From Amborella trichopoda (taxonomy: Eukaryota; Streptophyta; Magnoliopsida; Amborellales; Amborellaceae), in contig NW_006498246.1 of NCBI RefSeq assembly GCF_000471905.2, forward strand, positions 667,570 to 731,569: a stretch of DNA of 64,000 bases. The letters are read 5' to 3'. A model generated the notes under the pieces. That model ran no database searches and was not told the DNA's origin. It saw only the letters and a program-made list of their open reading frames with translations. Position numbers and translations under genes: made by a program. Every line of letters starts with the position of its first letter. Position 1 is the stretch's first letter. Below are positions 50,335 through 57,132 of the stretch, in pieces.

Positions 50335-52103
50335 TCCAGTATGCGATTCCCATAATATTAGGACTTCCCATTGTCTCACGCTCCACCCCCATGAAGTCCC
50401 TTTCCATGTGATTTCTTTAAGATCCTAACGAATCAAAACAATGACGTCAATCCTAACGAAAAGAATAGGAAACTTTCCACCCTACGCATCACACTAAACC
50501 AAATCCCCCTTTTAGTCCCCACATAACAATAATCAAATCCCAATTAATCCCCTTTCACTTATTAACCCAAATTACCCAAAATAAAATAAAATAATTTGTT
50601 TCTAGTCCCAGAGTTCAAAAAATAAAACTAAAATAAAAAAATCAATTAGATCATCTCCCGAATTTGAATTCCGTGAGCATGCATGTGTATGTGTTTGGAG
50701 GCATTATATGTGAATATGCATGACTGTGCATGTGTGCACCGGCACGCATGCCCCTATGCTTATGTTATTGAAATGTTTTTGTTGGAGTTCTGCAAATTTT
50801 TGTAGCAGCACAAAGTTTTGTTGCAGCACAATTAGTGCCTATAAATGATAAGAAAAGCTGGAATTATCTTGCCAAAATTTTGATTTCTCCAATTTGATTT
50901 GTGATCCTGGTATTATTGCAGGTGTGTAGATGTATTTCAGAATTGTCTCGACATAGATCATCATATGCTAGTTTGACCGAAAGTATCGCACACACAGATA
51001 TTCCAATTCCTGAGGTAATTTCTGAAGTGGCGTACAGAACAGCTATTTGTGCTCACTGCTCATAAATTTATGAGACTACTATCTGTTCCTCCATGATGTA
51101 GCAGGAACTGTTTGCACGCTTGGTGGTTCTTTTGCATGATCCCCTTGCAAGGGGGCAGCTATCTACTCAGATTCTTACGGTTGGTAGCATCCAATTTATT
51201 GTCTTCTTGTTGTGGTACTGAAAGTATTTAATTGACCATGTATGCATACATACTTAGAGGTTACTTAAAATTTTCATTAATGATAAAAATCCAAATGACC
51301 ATGTCCACTATTTTTTTTGAAACTAGGAAGATTAATGACCATGTCCACAATTCTATTCCTTTTTTTTCAATTTTATTTTGTATCCGACCCAAAAATATAT
51401 TTTATCCTGTCTTTTAATGAATATTCTTCAAAGAATTTGTTAGGGATTCTATGATTAATATATTTTAAGGAATTCAGAGATAGATATTCTGTCCCACTTG
51501 CTAAAGATTCACTTGGTTGACAAAATAACTTTTGTTATGAACTGCTTTTAGTCATATACAAAAGGTTGATTTGTCTTTGTTGGAAATGATTTGGTTGGGC
51601 ATCTAAGGCAATAGCAATGTTTTCTGGATATCACATTGTTAGATCTGTAATGGAAGTAATGCAATAGTTTTGAAAAGAAAAGCTTTCCTGCATCCTTTTC
51701 CCACATTATCAATACTGGATTCAATTCATCAATCTGTGCCGTCCCATATTTGGGATGATTATTTTTTAGCTATGTGGTGTTAATATGTTTTTGAGTTATA
51801 TGGGATTGGAGTATGAATGGGCTGTTGTGCTACGCCAACATGCATGTCTGGGGGTTTTAAAAATGTTTTGAGTCGACTAAGAATTCTCTCATTGAATTTA
51901 AGGCTGTTTTCTGAACTTGATACTAATTGTTGTGCCTTAGAAACATTCTGTTTAAGGGTTCTGAATCTATTGTGATTGATTCTTTTCAATGTGACTAAGT
52001 GAACTTATTCTTAGGTGTTGCTATTGATTTTTATTTCTTGCAGGTCTTGTGTTGTTTGGCTCCACTTTTTCCAAAGAATGTTAATCTATTTTGGCAAGAT
52101 GAG
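13059..52103 (+). CDS. SGR6: SGR6 / MROH1-type HEAT-repeat protein, 5' part (exons 1-21; 3' end outside window)
   Basis: Exons: 13059-13098, 13184-13274, 13374-13428, 13626-13757, 26330-26401, 26493-26583, 26728-26823, 26997-27075, 27299-27362, 28717-28820, 29006-29111, 34126-34215, 42845-42922, 43031-43098, 43186-43285, 43929-44087, 44232-44321, 46432-46497, 50922-51014, 51105-51179, 52044-52103. They join into 603 codons with no stop, and all junctions are GT-AG. From knowledge of the family, the order of blocks ([77 protein letters not shown]) matches plant SHOOT GRAVITROPISM 6, a roughly 1,700-residue HEAT/ARM-repeat protein related to animal MROH1. In Arabidopsis it acts at the vacuolar membrane in shoot gravitropism. 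The next expected block was not found before 64000, so intron 21 exceeds 11.9 kb. The function is inferred from homology. Confidence 0.93.
13758..14654. other. Intron 4, proximal part
   Basis: No recognised element. A 100-codon minus-strand frame (14443-14745) overlaps the next LINE fragment at its edge. It contains a [20 protein letters not shown] segment that I do not recognise. It starts and ends without splice or promoter context, so I did not call it as a gene. Confidence 0.4.
14655..15740 (+). mobile_element. L1-type LINE ORF2 fragment (RT 3' part to zinc knuckle), decayed
   Basis: On the + strand, broken frames read [19 protein letters not shown] then [33 protein letters not shown], a weak [11 protein letters not shown] (about 15052-15085) and [16 protein letters not shown] (about 15687-15735). 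This is the order found in plant L1 ORF2 from the reverse transcriptase thumb to the zinc-binding reverse-transcriptase (zf-RVT) domain. At least four frameshifts or stops are needed, so it is dead. Its sequence differs clearly from the other L1 copies here (18.7, 36.2 and 44.6 kb), so it belongs to another lineage. It inserted in the sense orientation of the host gene. Confidence 0.7.
15722..15878. repeat. 38-bp direct repeat flanking a near-perfect palindrome
   Basis: A 38-bp segment beginning AATTGGCCAATGATCTTG occurs at 15722-15759 and 15841-15878, 119 bp apart. Overlapping the first copy, 15755-15788 is a 34-bp inverted repeat with one mismatch (AGCTTACCTATCTA... TAGATAGGTAAGCT). The structure lies at the 3' edge of the preceding LINE fragment. 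Confidence 0.8.
15879..17160. other. Intron 4, AT-rich stretch with one tandem duplication
   Basis: Positions 16536-16638 and 16639-16741 are an imperfect tandem duplication of ~103 bp. Both copies contain ACCTTTAGAA, GATTCTATAATTCT and CCAAAGGTTAGATCCCCT. Nothing else is recognised. Confidence 0.65.
17165..18110 (-). pseudogene. hAT transposase relic, C-terminal half (DUF659-type)
   Basis: The minus-strand frame 17605-18045 with its upstream extension reads [57 protein letters not shown] and [13 protein letters not shown]. These are the successive blocks of plant hAT transposases between the RFATSFL block and the AAYYLNP block. Below 17400, after stops and a frameshift, [10 protein letters not shown] and [10 protein letters not shown] match the C-terminal hAT dimerisation region, where a WW motif and a Cys-rich block precede the usual ERNWS (missing here). 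The missing upstream half is found at 23401-23640 and 24932-25100 on the same strand. The whole is a dead relic. Confidence 0.8.
18375..18500 (+). pseudogene. Short reverse transcriptase fragment
   Basis: On the + strand from 18419 the frame reads [18 protein letters not shown], which matches the LINE RT block [20 protein letters not shown]. It is opposite in orientation to the L1 that starts at 18698 and is too short to classify. Confidence 0.5.
18788..22823 (-). pseudogene. L1 ORF2: endonuclease, reverse transcriptase, zf-RVT, RNase H
   Basis: The N-terminus [12 protein letters not shown] and the later GGDFNITRW (22099-22464) with SKLDRFLLS belong to the apurinic-type endonuclease that nicks the target. 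RT blocks follow: [12 protein letters not shown] (about 21460-21490), [35 protein letters not shown] (20840-21154) and the catalytic YVDDTLVF (20186-20791, near its start). [14 protein letters not shown] is the thumb region. The zf-RVT region (19296-19853) retains [16 protein letters not shown], but its Cys/His pattern is damaged. The RNase H region retains KLNFDG and LLVEGDAQN. At least six stops or frameshifts interrupt the frame, so no active protein is expected. Confidence 0.88.
22950..23393 (-). pseudogene. L1 ORF1 C-terminal part, proline/serine-rich
   Basis: An open frame upstream of ORF2 on the same strand is rich in P, S and D ([25 protein letters not shown]). It ends in GHR about 127 bp before the ORF2 start. 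Position and composition fit the variable C-terminal tail of a plant L1 ORF1 (a Gag-like nucleic acid-binding protein). The conserved zinc knuckle and N-terminus are missing, lost by 5' truncation at about 23398. The first codon as read is TTG preceded directly by TGA, so this is not a true start. Confidence 0.55.
23401..23640 (-). pseudogene. hAT transposase relic, central DUF659 block
   Basis: The minus strand reads [12 protein letters not shown], then after a one-base shift [15 protein letters not shown], a stop, [20 protein letters not shown] and FWNLVQP. These match the DUF659 core of plant hAT transposases (VVQVVTDNASNY...; the D of DNASNY belongs to the catalytic core). It joins functionally to 17165-18110 across the L1, and to 24932-25100 across the MITE. 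Confidence 0.8.
23643..24931. mobile_element. Non-autonomous hAT element inserted in the hAT transposase relic
   Basis: The ends are CATAGTTATCAGAATC and, inverted, CATAGTTGTTGGAAATG. The flanks AGAAATAT (23635-23642) and GAAAATAT (24932-24939) agree at 6 of 8 positions. Removing the element and one flank copy brings the two halves of a conserved hAT block together (QKGIF then L and, after a small frameshift, KPVDAF). This independently supports the boundaries. Both subterminal zones contain many GAATCTCGATTC motifs. A 68-bp unit is tandemly repeated three times at 23724-23927. There is no coding capacity. Confidence 0.75.
23724..23927. repeat. Three tandem 68-bp units in the hAT subterminal zone
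   Basis: Units start at 23724, 23792 and 23860. Each contains GAAACC, GGAACCAA or GAACCAAA, CTCGATTCCT (or a variant), GGAATCTCGAT and CAACACATCTTT. Subterminal arrays of this kind bind transposase in hAT elements. Here the binding role is an inference. Confidence 0.75.
24932..25245 (-). pseudogene. hAT transposase relic, N-proximal DUF659 start
   Basis: The minus strand reads [20 protein letters not shown], and after stops [12 protein letters not shown] at the junction with the MITE. This matches the hAT block xIMxDGWTDxxxRxLINFLVNxPKGTxF. Upstream (25100-25245) the frame stays open ([20 protein letters not shown]), but I cannot align it with confidence, and no BED-type zinc finger is seen. 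Confidence 0.65.
25246..26329. other. Intron 4, distal part
   Basis: No gene or clear element. The frames at 25480-25813 overlap each other in opposite phases and contain no known motif. Confidence 0.45.
26330..29111 (+). CDS. SGR6: SGR6-like exons 5-11 (residues 107-310)
   Basis: Exon 5 reads [20 protein letters not shown]. Exon 6 starts [11 protein letters not shown] and ends in phase 1 (donor at 26584). Exon 7 gives [17 protein letters not shown]. Exon 8 gives [12 protein letters not shown], exon 9 [15 protein letters not shown], exon 10 [20 protein letters not shown] and exon 11 [13 protein letters not shown]. Phases pass 0-1-1-2-0-2-0 without a break. These are successive HEAT helices with the conserved family signatures. 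Introns 5-10 are 91-1,354 bp. Intron 8 contains an AT/CATA microsatellite and intron 9 a tandem duplication. Confidence 0.92.
27110..27232. repeat. CATA/TATA-type microsatellite in intron 8
   Basis: Interrupted (CATA)n, (TA)n and (GCATATAT)n. It generates spurious frames on both strands rich in H, I, Y and T (27000-27480). Confidence 0.85.
27927..28178. repeat. Tandem duplication of ~126 bp in intron 9
   Basis: The two copies start at 27927 and 28053. Shared blocks are ATTAAC, GGGTACATATATGCA, CATAAAAAAG, GGGTATGGAGA and CAAAAAGGCCAAGTACAC. They are diverged, so the duplication is old. Confidence 0.75.
29684..31597 (+). mobile_element. Non-coding LTR retrotransposon with long LTRs and a 234-bp interior (TRIM/SMART-like)
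   Basis: The 5' LTR is about 29684-30510 and the 3' LTR 30745-31597. The 3' LTR starts TGTTGG, both end TAACA, and they align along their whole length (for example GAAAGTCTC, GGTGGCTTCCTCTA, TCTTTGTATTCTTGTGGT). A tRNA-Met-type primer site TGGTATTAGAGC (30513-30524) follows the 5' LTR, and a purine-rich tract AAGGTAGAGA precedes the 3' LTR. The interior has no gag or pol. Replication would have needed proteins from another element. The LTRs are clearly diverged, so the insertion is old. The 5' LTR start is eroded and no target duplication was found. Confidence 0.82.
30513..30524 (+). other. tRNA-Met-type primer binding site
   Basis: TGGTATTAGAGC lies two bases after the 5' LTR end. It differs from the common TGGTATCAGAGC by one base. 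Confidence 0.75.
31623..31893. mobile_element. Short hAT MITE with perfect 8-bp target duplication
   Basis: The ends are CAATGTTTAAAAACATGG and, inverted, CAGTGTTTAAAACTCAGG. The flanks are ATGCCCAT at 31615-31622 and 31894-31901, identical at all eight positions. GACTCGAGTC/TGACTCAG motifs are repeated inside. It lies a few bases after the LTR element at 29684-31597 and is non-coding. Confidence 0.88.
31902..34125. other. Intron 11, distal part
   Basis: No element recognised. The frames at 32415-33299 lie in opposing phases and have no family motif. AT-rich, without repeats large enough to define. Confidence 0.45.
34126..34215 (+). CDS. SGR6: SGR6-like exon 12 (residues 311-340)
   Basis: The exon reads [20 protein letters not shown] and ends AVKRK. 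The acceptor is TTATGTAG and the donor GGAAG|GTACTT. It is phase 0 on both sides. The first half is a conserved HEAT helix and the second a variable linker. It is isolated between introns of 5.0 kb and 8.6 kb. Confidence 0.9.
36153..39038 (+). mobile_element. 5'-truncated L1 LINE inserted into the RTE element
   Basis: The flanks TTTTAAAACCTTTG (36139-36152) and TTTTAAAAACCTTTG (39039-39053) are the target duplication. The RTE frame resumes exactly across it (KGF then KISRTK). The L1 begins inside the reverse transcriptase ([20 protein letters not shown]) and contains [39 protein letters not shown], the zf-RVT region and RNase H. The 3' end shows ATTATCAAAAATAAAAA, then a T-run that probably belongs to an expanded target. 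It is closely related to the 18698-23398 and 44600-45860 copies. Confidence 0.88.
37739..38728 (+). pseudogene. L1 ORF2 C-terminal half: zf-RVT and RNase H, 329-codon open frame
   Basis: This is the longest uninterrupted N-free reading frame in the window. Residues 1-120 carry [16 protein letters not shown] and [18 protein letters not shown], the C-x2-C-x7-H-x4-C zinc knuckle of the zf-RVT region. Residues about 215-320 form the RNase H-like domain with KLNFDGYS (first Asp), [11 protein letters not shown] (Glu) and [12 protein letters not shown] (second Asp). The frame ends at CWRHT, before the usual C-terminal His/Asp block. Upstream RT is frameshifted, so this is a fossil ORF with one well-preserved part. 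Confidence 0.85.
41268..41450 (-). repeat. Three imperfect ~65-bp repeats at the RTE 5' end
   Basis: Forward-strand units contain TCGCTTCTGGCGAACGCCCT, TCACTTTTGGGGAACGCCCT and TCGCTTTTGGGGAACACCTT, each preceded by a CTCGCC/CTCACY-like block. They lie upstream of the endonuclease start of the minus-strand RTE, in its 5' untranslated part. They are GC-rich compared with the surroundings. Confidence 0.6.
42351..42370. other. Assembly gap (20 N)
   Basis: A run of N inside the solo LTR. Confidence 0.99.
42845..46497 (+). CDS. SGR6: SGR6-like exons 13-18 (residues 341-527)
   Basis: Exon 13 reads [20 protein letters not shown], exon 14 [16 protein letters not shown] and exon 15 [16 protein letters not shown]. 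Exon 16 reads [20 protein letters not shown]. Exon 17 reads [20 protein letters not shown] and exon 18 [20 protein letters not shown]. Phases are consistent (0, 2, 0, 0, 0, 0). The exon 16 donor (GAG|GTTTTG, 44088) is weak at later positions. An earlier GT at 44035 would change phase and break the join to exon 17, so the later one is preferred. That choice adds about 18 poorly conserved residues ([18 protein letters not shown]). Confidence 0.9.
43482..43586. repeat. Three tandem 35-bp units in intron 15
   Basis: Units start at 43482, 43517 and 43552. Each reads AAAATATCAAGAT, then CGCAG, AGCAG or AGTGG, then TTGGACTTATCACTT. Divergence is low, so this is a fairly young minisatellite. Confidence 0.9.
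44108..44205. repeat. TG/CG-rich and GA microsatellite in intron 16
   Basis: (TG)n with GCATGC interruptions, a G-run, then (GA)n at 44189-44204. It starts about 20 bp after the exon 16 donor. Confidence 0.85.
44416..46305. mobile_element. Foldback element with ~200-bp inverted arms carrying an L1 fragment
   Basis: The left arm (44416-44615) contains GGTCAAATCACCTGAAAA, CTTTATCAACCAAGGTTG and CACTTTAATAAAATCATTT. The reverse complement of the right arm (about 46110-46305) contains GGACAAATCACCTCAGAAAA, ATTTATCAACGAAGTGATT and ACTTTAAAAAGATCTTT, in the same order. Both arms then carry a TTTTGGTAATTTGGCCC or TTTTGATATTTTGCCCC segment. No transposase was seen and no target duplication could be fixed. 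The L1 segment between the arms was either captured or inserted later. Confidence 0.6.
44600..45860 (-). pseudogene. L1 ORF2 fragment (RT thumb to zf-RVT)
   Basis: The minus-strand frame 45172-45855 reads [54 protein letters not shown] and [11 protein letters not shown]. The next frame (44842-45132) reads [16 protein letters not shown] and [18 protein letters not shown], keeping the zinc-knuckle Cys and His. It lacks endonuclease, RT palm and RNase H, and has no poly(A) end, so it is truncated on both sides. It belongs to the same family as the copies at 18698 and 36153. Confidence 0.85.
46306..46975. other. Intron 17 end, exon 18, start of intron 18
   Basis: Outside exon 18 this holds a CT-rich tract just after the donor (46509-46562) and a short duplicated zone at 46830-46980, where CGTTACAGTGTAA occurs twice and ATTAGAGGAAAT occurs repeatedly. 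No gene is seen. Confidence 0.5.
47780..48118 (-). pseudogene. Gypsy RT start fused to integrase zinc finger by deletion
   Basis: One open frame of 112 codons reads [20 protein letters not shown], then [15 protein letters not shown] and [12 protein letters not shown] (the start of the gypsy RT). It passes without a stop into [19 protein letters not shown] (integrase zinc finger). In an intact element these blocks are separated by the rest of RT and RNase H, including the YxDD catalytic block. These are missing, so about 1.5 kb has been deleted near 47888. Confidence 0.75.
50210..50338. repeat. CCTT/CT microsatellite in the gypsy LTR
   Basis: Two (CCCT)n-(CT)n blocks are each followed by TATGCGATTCC, so the tract is itself a partial duplication. 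Confidence 0.85.
50922..52103 (+). CDS. SGR6: SGR6-like exons 19-21 (residues 528-603)
   Basis: Exon 19 reads [18 protein letters not shown] and ends TDIPIPE. Exon 20 reads [20 protein letters not shown]. Exon 21 reads [20 protein letters not shown]. All three are phase 0 at both ends. The exon 20 acceptor was set at GCAG|GAACTG because family members read PEELFARL across this join. After exon 21 (donor GAG|GTATGAG at 52104) the family continues with an IPKMKAY-like block, which I do not find before 64000. Confidence 0.92.
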
Positions 52104-52451
52104 GTATGAGTCTAAGTACAATACAGTATTTCTTAAATGACCTTCTTACAGAAAGAACTATTAAGAAAGAATTGGTTTATGATTCTGAATAAAGCAGTTT
52201 TGATGTTCTTATAAATTTGGGTGACTACGTTAGGTATTTCTACCATGGCTCATGTTTTCAGGGATTTATTTTCTTTGTTGAAATTTTATTTTTACCTTTT
52301 CTTTGTTGGATTGTTTGTACCGGCTCTTAATTCTGTTGTCTCAGTGTTTCTTCTTGATAGTTGAGCTTTTGGCTGTGATTTGGTTGTTGATTTTCATCCT
52401 GGAGATATCTCAAATGTGCAATCAAGCAAAACTCACCCTGCAGGCTATTTA

Positions 52452-52905
52452 GTTCAAAAGGAAAGCTCTCTATGCTTCCTCTCTTTTGTACAAGTTATAT
52501 GTTCCCCTATCCCGCCGTCCAATATGAATGGACGGCTAAGATGGACCCAATTACAATGTCGTGCCTCTACACTATTTTATTTTTTAATTTTTTCTACAAA
52601 ACATTTTGACACTAAATTTTTGGCTTCCACTCCTCTCTAGAACTCGCACCTATGAAAAATATAAAAGAATATTCTCGATAAAATAAAATAACCAAAATAC
52701 CCCTGAAACTTTCAGGCATGCTCTATTGAGATGAAGTCACGTAAAAGAAATTGAAAAATAAAATACTCTGAGATGTGGGATCTCGATCAAATGGTTAGTG
52801 GCTCATTTGATCTTGATTAGACGGTTGGATTTGGGGGGGGGGTCGGGTGGGAGTATATAACTTATACACAATAGGGAAAGTATAGAAAGCATTTGCTTAT
52901 TTCAA
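52452..52905 (+). repeat. MITE-like dispersed repeat, copy 2
   Basis: This is the same family as 9995-11240, in the opposite orientation. The ends are imperfect inverted repeats (TTCAAAAGGAAAGC...ACAAGTTATAT against TTGAAATAAGCAAATGC...ATAAGTTATAT). It contains a G-run of ten (about 52831-52842), and no frame of note. Confidence 0.55.
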
Positions 52906-53624
52906 ATTGTATTATTGTCATGATCTCTAACCCATATTGATGATTATTGGTACACTCCATCGAGAGTTTTGTGATCATGCAAATTCTAGTTCTTCTTGGT
53001 GGTACCCATGAGGTGTCATACAGTGACAAAACTGAATAGATATGGGGAGAGTAATTGTTTGCTGTCTTTATTGTTGTATTGTCTAAAAGGTGGATTATGT
53101 GACCGGGCAAGTCACTATTGATAAAAAATTTCCCACTACCTTTTCTTTAGTATTGCTGCCCGAATAACTCACAAGTGTCAAATACAATATGTGAGACAAA
53201 TAAAACACCAAAGACTCCCACTTGCTTGCCATTAAAACAAAAATACATTCATGATATAGATCTGGAAATAATGATACAATGGAATCATAAAAGCATAAAA
53301 CAAGAGAATACTTTTATACCTTGCTTCAGGTCACCCCCAAGGATTAAGCACATCCCACACCGAGTCTTCTCCACTAATGACATATGGGATCTAGGTTCAA
53401 GATCTCATCTCATAACTTGGGAAGTCTAAGCAAAACCAGCAGAGAGCATAACATGAGTTGTCCTTGACCGAGGCTCAACACTTGAGTGTAAGGTCAAGAC
53501 CTAGGGCTAGGCTATGTGGCTTGGGCATGCCACCCCATAGGGTTTATTTTCTATCCTAAACCCTAAACCTGGGAGAGAAAAGAAGAGTAAGATTTAGAGA
53601 GTCGCATTCCACTCCTTGAGGCTT

Positions 53625-53655
<31 letters not shown>

Positions 53656-55019
53656 GAGATGTCAAGTCATAGAGAATGATCTCCATCCATCTTTGTGAGA
53701 CTTAATCTTGACCTTGATCTTAGAGACCTGTGGGGTGAAGAGATCTCATCCATTCATCCCGTCGATCAGCCATCATGATTAAAGGGAAGAGGTGGAACCA
53801 TTATCTCTTAATTTCCATAACTCCATTCCCATCAAATAGAAAGTAACAAATCTATCACAATTAATTTCTTACAACTTCCTCTTTAGAAATCAATCACTAT
53901 TAATTTCTTACACCTTTCGATTTTGAAATCAATCGAAATATCTACACAAAAGGTTTCTTAAAATATCAAGTCAACATATGGCATAATTTGCATCTTTCAA
54001 TTCAGGGAAGTTTAGAGGAGGTGGGGCACACCACCCATAGGGTGGCCATGTGGGCCCCACATGTCATAGTATGATGGACCCAATCCCAATAAGCCCCCAA
54101 GTACTTTCAACATAATTTCCGATGATACAATAATTTTGTAAAATCTCTAAATAGTTTATTTTGCTTTGATTAAAATAAATCCAAAAGATTGATTTTTTCT
54201 TTAGTTAAAACTCATTTCTCAATAAAATAAAATACCTAGAGAGTTCTAAAAATGCATTGTAATTGTTTGAAAAATAATTAGAACATATTTAAATATATCT
54301 AAAAGGTTTTGATGGGAATTGGATCCATAGAGTTAGGATTAGGACAAATATATTGAGGTCTCCATCTTCTTTAGAGACCGTATCTCACTGCACCTTCTCA
54401 AACGGACCCAATAGTTCTTATGACCCACAACCATTGACAGGGGTTCATGATTGGACTATCAAAGTCAGTAAATAGAGTGAAGGAGATACGGTGCTTGACC
54501 ATGGATTATAGGTCCCTTCCTGAGGAGCAGTCCAGGCCCCATTTCTGCAGTATGCTCTATGGGTCCTTCCAACACAGTCCAGTGTTGCAGGGTGTCATCT
54601 CTTTTGCACATTTACATGTCACATACCCTTATCCAAAAAAGCCGTTTTTTGGACGGCTATCTAGTGTACATGTCGTGTGATGGTAATGATGGGGATTTAT
54701 GCCCTTGTTCTCTTAGACTATTCATCACACATAGGGGTCAAATCCATGGCCTTTGGCCAACTTTCCTAGGTACATTTCCGACCTCATCAAGGGATAATGT
54801 CACATTGAAACCCTTGTCGGTTGTGTTCACACAATAACCAGGACTACGGGTTTTTAAGCATTATATTGAGCCATAGCCAGTCAGAGCTCAGGCATGTCCA
54901 GGCATCAGAAATGCCTCACAGTCCAAAAGTGTACCACACTCCCACTGGAGCAAATATATTATTATATAAATTCAGTACATGATTTCATAAGGCCTTTCAA
55001 TGGCCATATAACCCCAACA

Positions 55020-55034
55020 TCTCCCACTTCTCCT
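55020..55034 (-). other. Copia polypurine tract
   Basis: The minus strand reads AGGAGAAGTGGGAGA directly before the TGTTGGGG start of the 3' LTR. This is the plus-strand priming site. Confidence 0.8.
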
Positions 55035-55145
55035 TTGTAGGGCTTACAAGCTCTCTTCCTCACTTTCTCTGAGGCCCATCCCATGTGCATGTTTGGCAAA
55101 CACATTTGCCACTAATCCCTTGGTTAAAGGGTCTGCCAGCATTGC

Positions 55146-55436
55146 CTACGTGGGAAGATATGCAATCTCTATCTCGCCGAGTTGGACTTCGTTTTGAACA
55201 TAAGAATAAGGTGGCTTGATGTGCTTGGACTTCTTGTGAAAACGTGGTTTCTTGGTCACACATATTGCAGACTGGTTGTCACAAAAGATTTTCACACATG
55301 AATATCTCATGGGATCGAACATGAGCTGATCGAGAAACTTCTCTATCCACACAACTTGCTTGGCTGCTTGACAACATGTCACGTACTCGGATTCCATGGT
55401 TGATAGGCGACTACGTCCTGCTTCTTGGATTACCAA
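55146..55436 (-). pseudogene. Copia RNase H domain
   Basis: The frame reads RSRLSTMESEYVTCCQAAKQ, WIEKFLDQL, then IFCDNQSAICVTKKPRFHKK and SKHI. These are the standard Glu, Asp and His blocks of the copia RNase H (STxExEY, CDNxSA, HxRxKHI), with the last His-block altered. The RT frame ends just upstream with a stop. Confidence 0.85.
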
Positions 55437-55452
55437 GAAACTGTCCCACCAC

Positions 55453-56031
55453 CTAGCATGAAGACATACGCAGACGTCGACTTGGCATCATCAGGGTCTC
55501 TTGATAATCTTTATCTGTGTACCCCTGTATGACTATGTCTGACCTGCCTCCATACGTGAGTGCATAATCCGCGGTCACTGTCAAATATCTGAGGATTCTC
55601 TTAACTGCCTTACAATGTTCAAATCCAGGATTGCATTGGAAGCGGCTAATTACACTCATGGGAAAAGACAAGTCAGGTCTCATACTTGATATAGTGTACT
55701 TGAGTGACGCTACTGCGTTCTGATAGGGCACTCTCTCCATGGCTTTCTTTTCATCCTCTTTGGTCGGGCACATTTTCAGGGATAATTTGGCCTTTTTTGC
55801 TATGGGGGTAGATATGGGCTTGCATTTGTCCATTACAAACTTTTTCAACACTCTCTTACTGTAGGTTGCTTGGGAGAGTTGAATGGTCTGAGTCTGTTTG
55901 TTTCTTGTTATTTTTATGCCCAATACATATGATGCTTCCCATAAGCCTTTTATATCAAAGTGTTGCGAAAAGAAATCCTTAGTCTCCCCTGTTGGAGCCA
56001 TCGAGCTATTGGTTATCAACATATCGTCCAC
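55453..56031 (-). pseudogene. Copia reverse transcriptase, C-terminal half
   Basis: The frame starts at the catalytic block (LYVDDMLI, including the bases just before 56031). It continues HFDIKGLWEASYVLGIKITR, QLSQATYSKRVLKKFVMDKC, PYQNAVASLKYTISSMRPDL and ILRYLTVTADYALTYGG. The N-terminal RT half (about 56040-56400) is visible only in pieces. In an active copia element this enzyme copies RNA to DNA in the virus-like particle; here stops make it inactive. Confidence 0.87.
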
Positions 56032-56378
56032 ATATAATGAGAAAAAATCACATCACTTCCACTTACGTTGACATAGATGCAGTAATCCTAATGGCTAGAG
56101 GTAAAACCTGCTCTAGACAAAGGTTTCTTGGAATTTTTTGTACCACTGTCGTGAAGTTTGCTTAAAGCCATAAAGGGATTTTTTGAGTCTACGTACCGAG
56201 TCCTCTTTTCCTTTTTCAAATGAAACCTTGTTTCATGTAAATTTCCTCTTCAAGATCCCCATTTAGGAAGGCCGTTTTAACGACCATTTGGTGGAGTTTG
56301 TAGTCAAAATGGGCAGCTATGGCAATCAAGATCCTAATGGATGGAATTTAGCAACTAGAGGAAAAGTTTCATTGTAGT

Positions 56379-56603
56379 CTACCCCTTATTTGGGTGAACC
56401 CTTTGTGGTTCGGGTTCTTGAGTCTCAACCCTGTCAGTTGCCATCTCTGAGAGATCAACTATCTTGTGACTGCATCTTTCTTTGAGAAACTCATCCTCGA
56501 AGAAGTGAGCATCCGTACTTTCTAAGACTGCCCCATTCTCTATGTTGAAGAAACAATAGCCCTTTCCATGATCTGGGTATCCAATAAAGATGCAATTAAC
56601 CAT
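56379..56603 (-). pseudogene. Copia integrase-RT linker region
   Basis: The frame reads NCIFIGYPDHGKGYCFFN and DAHFFEDEF, matching the conserved CVFIGYxxxxKGYR-type segment after the copia integrase core. It ends in a variable, charged part before RT. Confidence 0.75.
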
Positions 56604-56668
56604 TTTGGGATCATGCTTGGATTGATTTTGGTATGGGACTAGAACATGGGCCTAGCATCCCCATACTC

Positions 56669-57130
56669 TTAGATGGTTAAGGGGCGGAGCACGAACAATG
56701 AATATTTTGGGTGGAGTAAGTGGGGCTGCTTTAATGGGAGTACGGTGAGGATATACCTCACCATCAATGCTGCCTCTCCCCAGAATTCTAGGGAGAGCTT
56801 TGCATGCCTCATCATGCTCCGCACCATCTCAATTAAGGTCCTATTCCGTCTCTCGGCTACACCATTTTGTTCAGGTGTATAGGGCATGGTAAATTGATGA
56901 ATTATCCCATGCTCTACACACATCTCCTTAAAGAGCTGTGAAGAATACTCGCCACCTCTATCAGTCCGTAGGATTTTGATTTTCTTATTGGTTTGGTTCT
57001 GTACCTGGGCCTTATATTCCTTAAAACGGTCTAAGGATTCAGACTTGGTATGTAGCAAATAAGTGTGGCCATTTCGCGAGTGGTCATGTATGAAAGTGAT
57101 GAAATATCTCTTGTGGCTTTTAGGTGCCAC
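56669..57130 (-). pseudogene. Copia integrase core
   Basis: The frame reads YFITFIHDHSRNGHTYLL (first Asp), ILRTDRGGEYSSQLF (second Asp) and MPYTPEQNGVAERRNRTL (Glu), the complete D-D-E triad of the integrase that joins the DNA copy to the host chromosome. The usual CxxC zinc-binding part lies in the next frame (57133-57486). Confidence 0.88.
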
Positions 57131-57132
57131 AT

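Larger units (their letters stand above)
46976..50650 (-). mobile_element. Ty3/gypsy LTR retrotransposon, decayed, with an internal deletion
   Basis: Read on the minus strand: a 5' LTR begins near 50650 and ends at about 50005. A primer site TGGTATCAGAAC (50002-49991) follows. Then come gag ([15 protein letters not shown] and [12 protein letters not shown], 49412-49594), a protease/spacer zone ([14 protein letters not shown], 48292-48483), the reverse transcriptase start ([19 protein letters not shown] and [11 protein letters not shown]) and an integrase zinc-finger remnant ([17 protein letters not shown]). Integrase core remnants reach to about 47400, and [13 protein letters not shown] marks the integrase C-terminal part. 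No 3' LTR was found on the left, so the copy is incomplete. It lies antisense in intron 18. Confidence 0.78.

Noticed and set aside
50177..50428. Ser/Leu-rich + strand frame
   Set aside because: Translation of the CCTT/CT microsatellite in the gypsy LTR.
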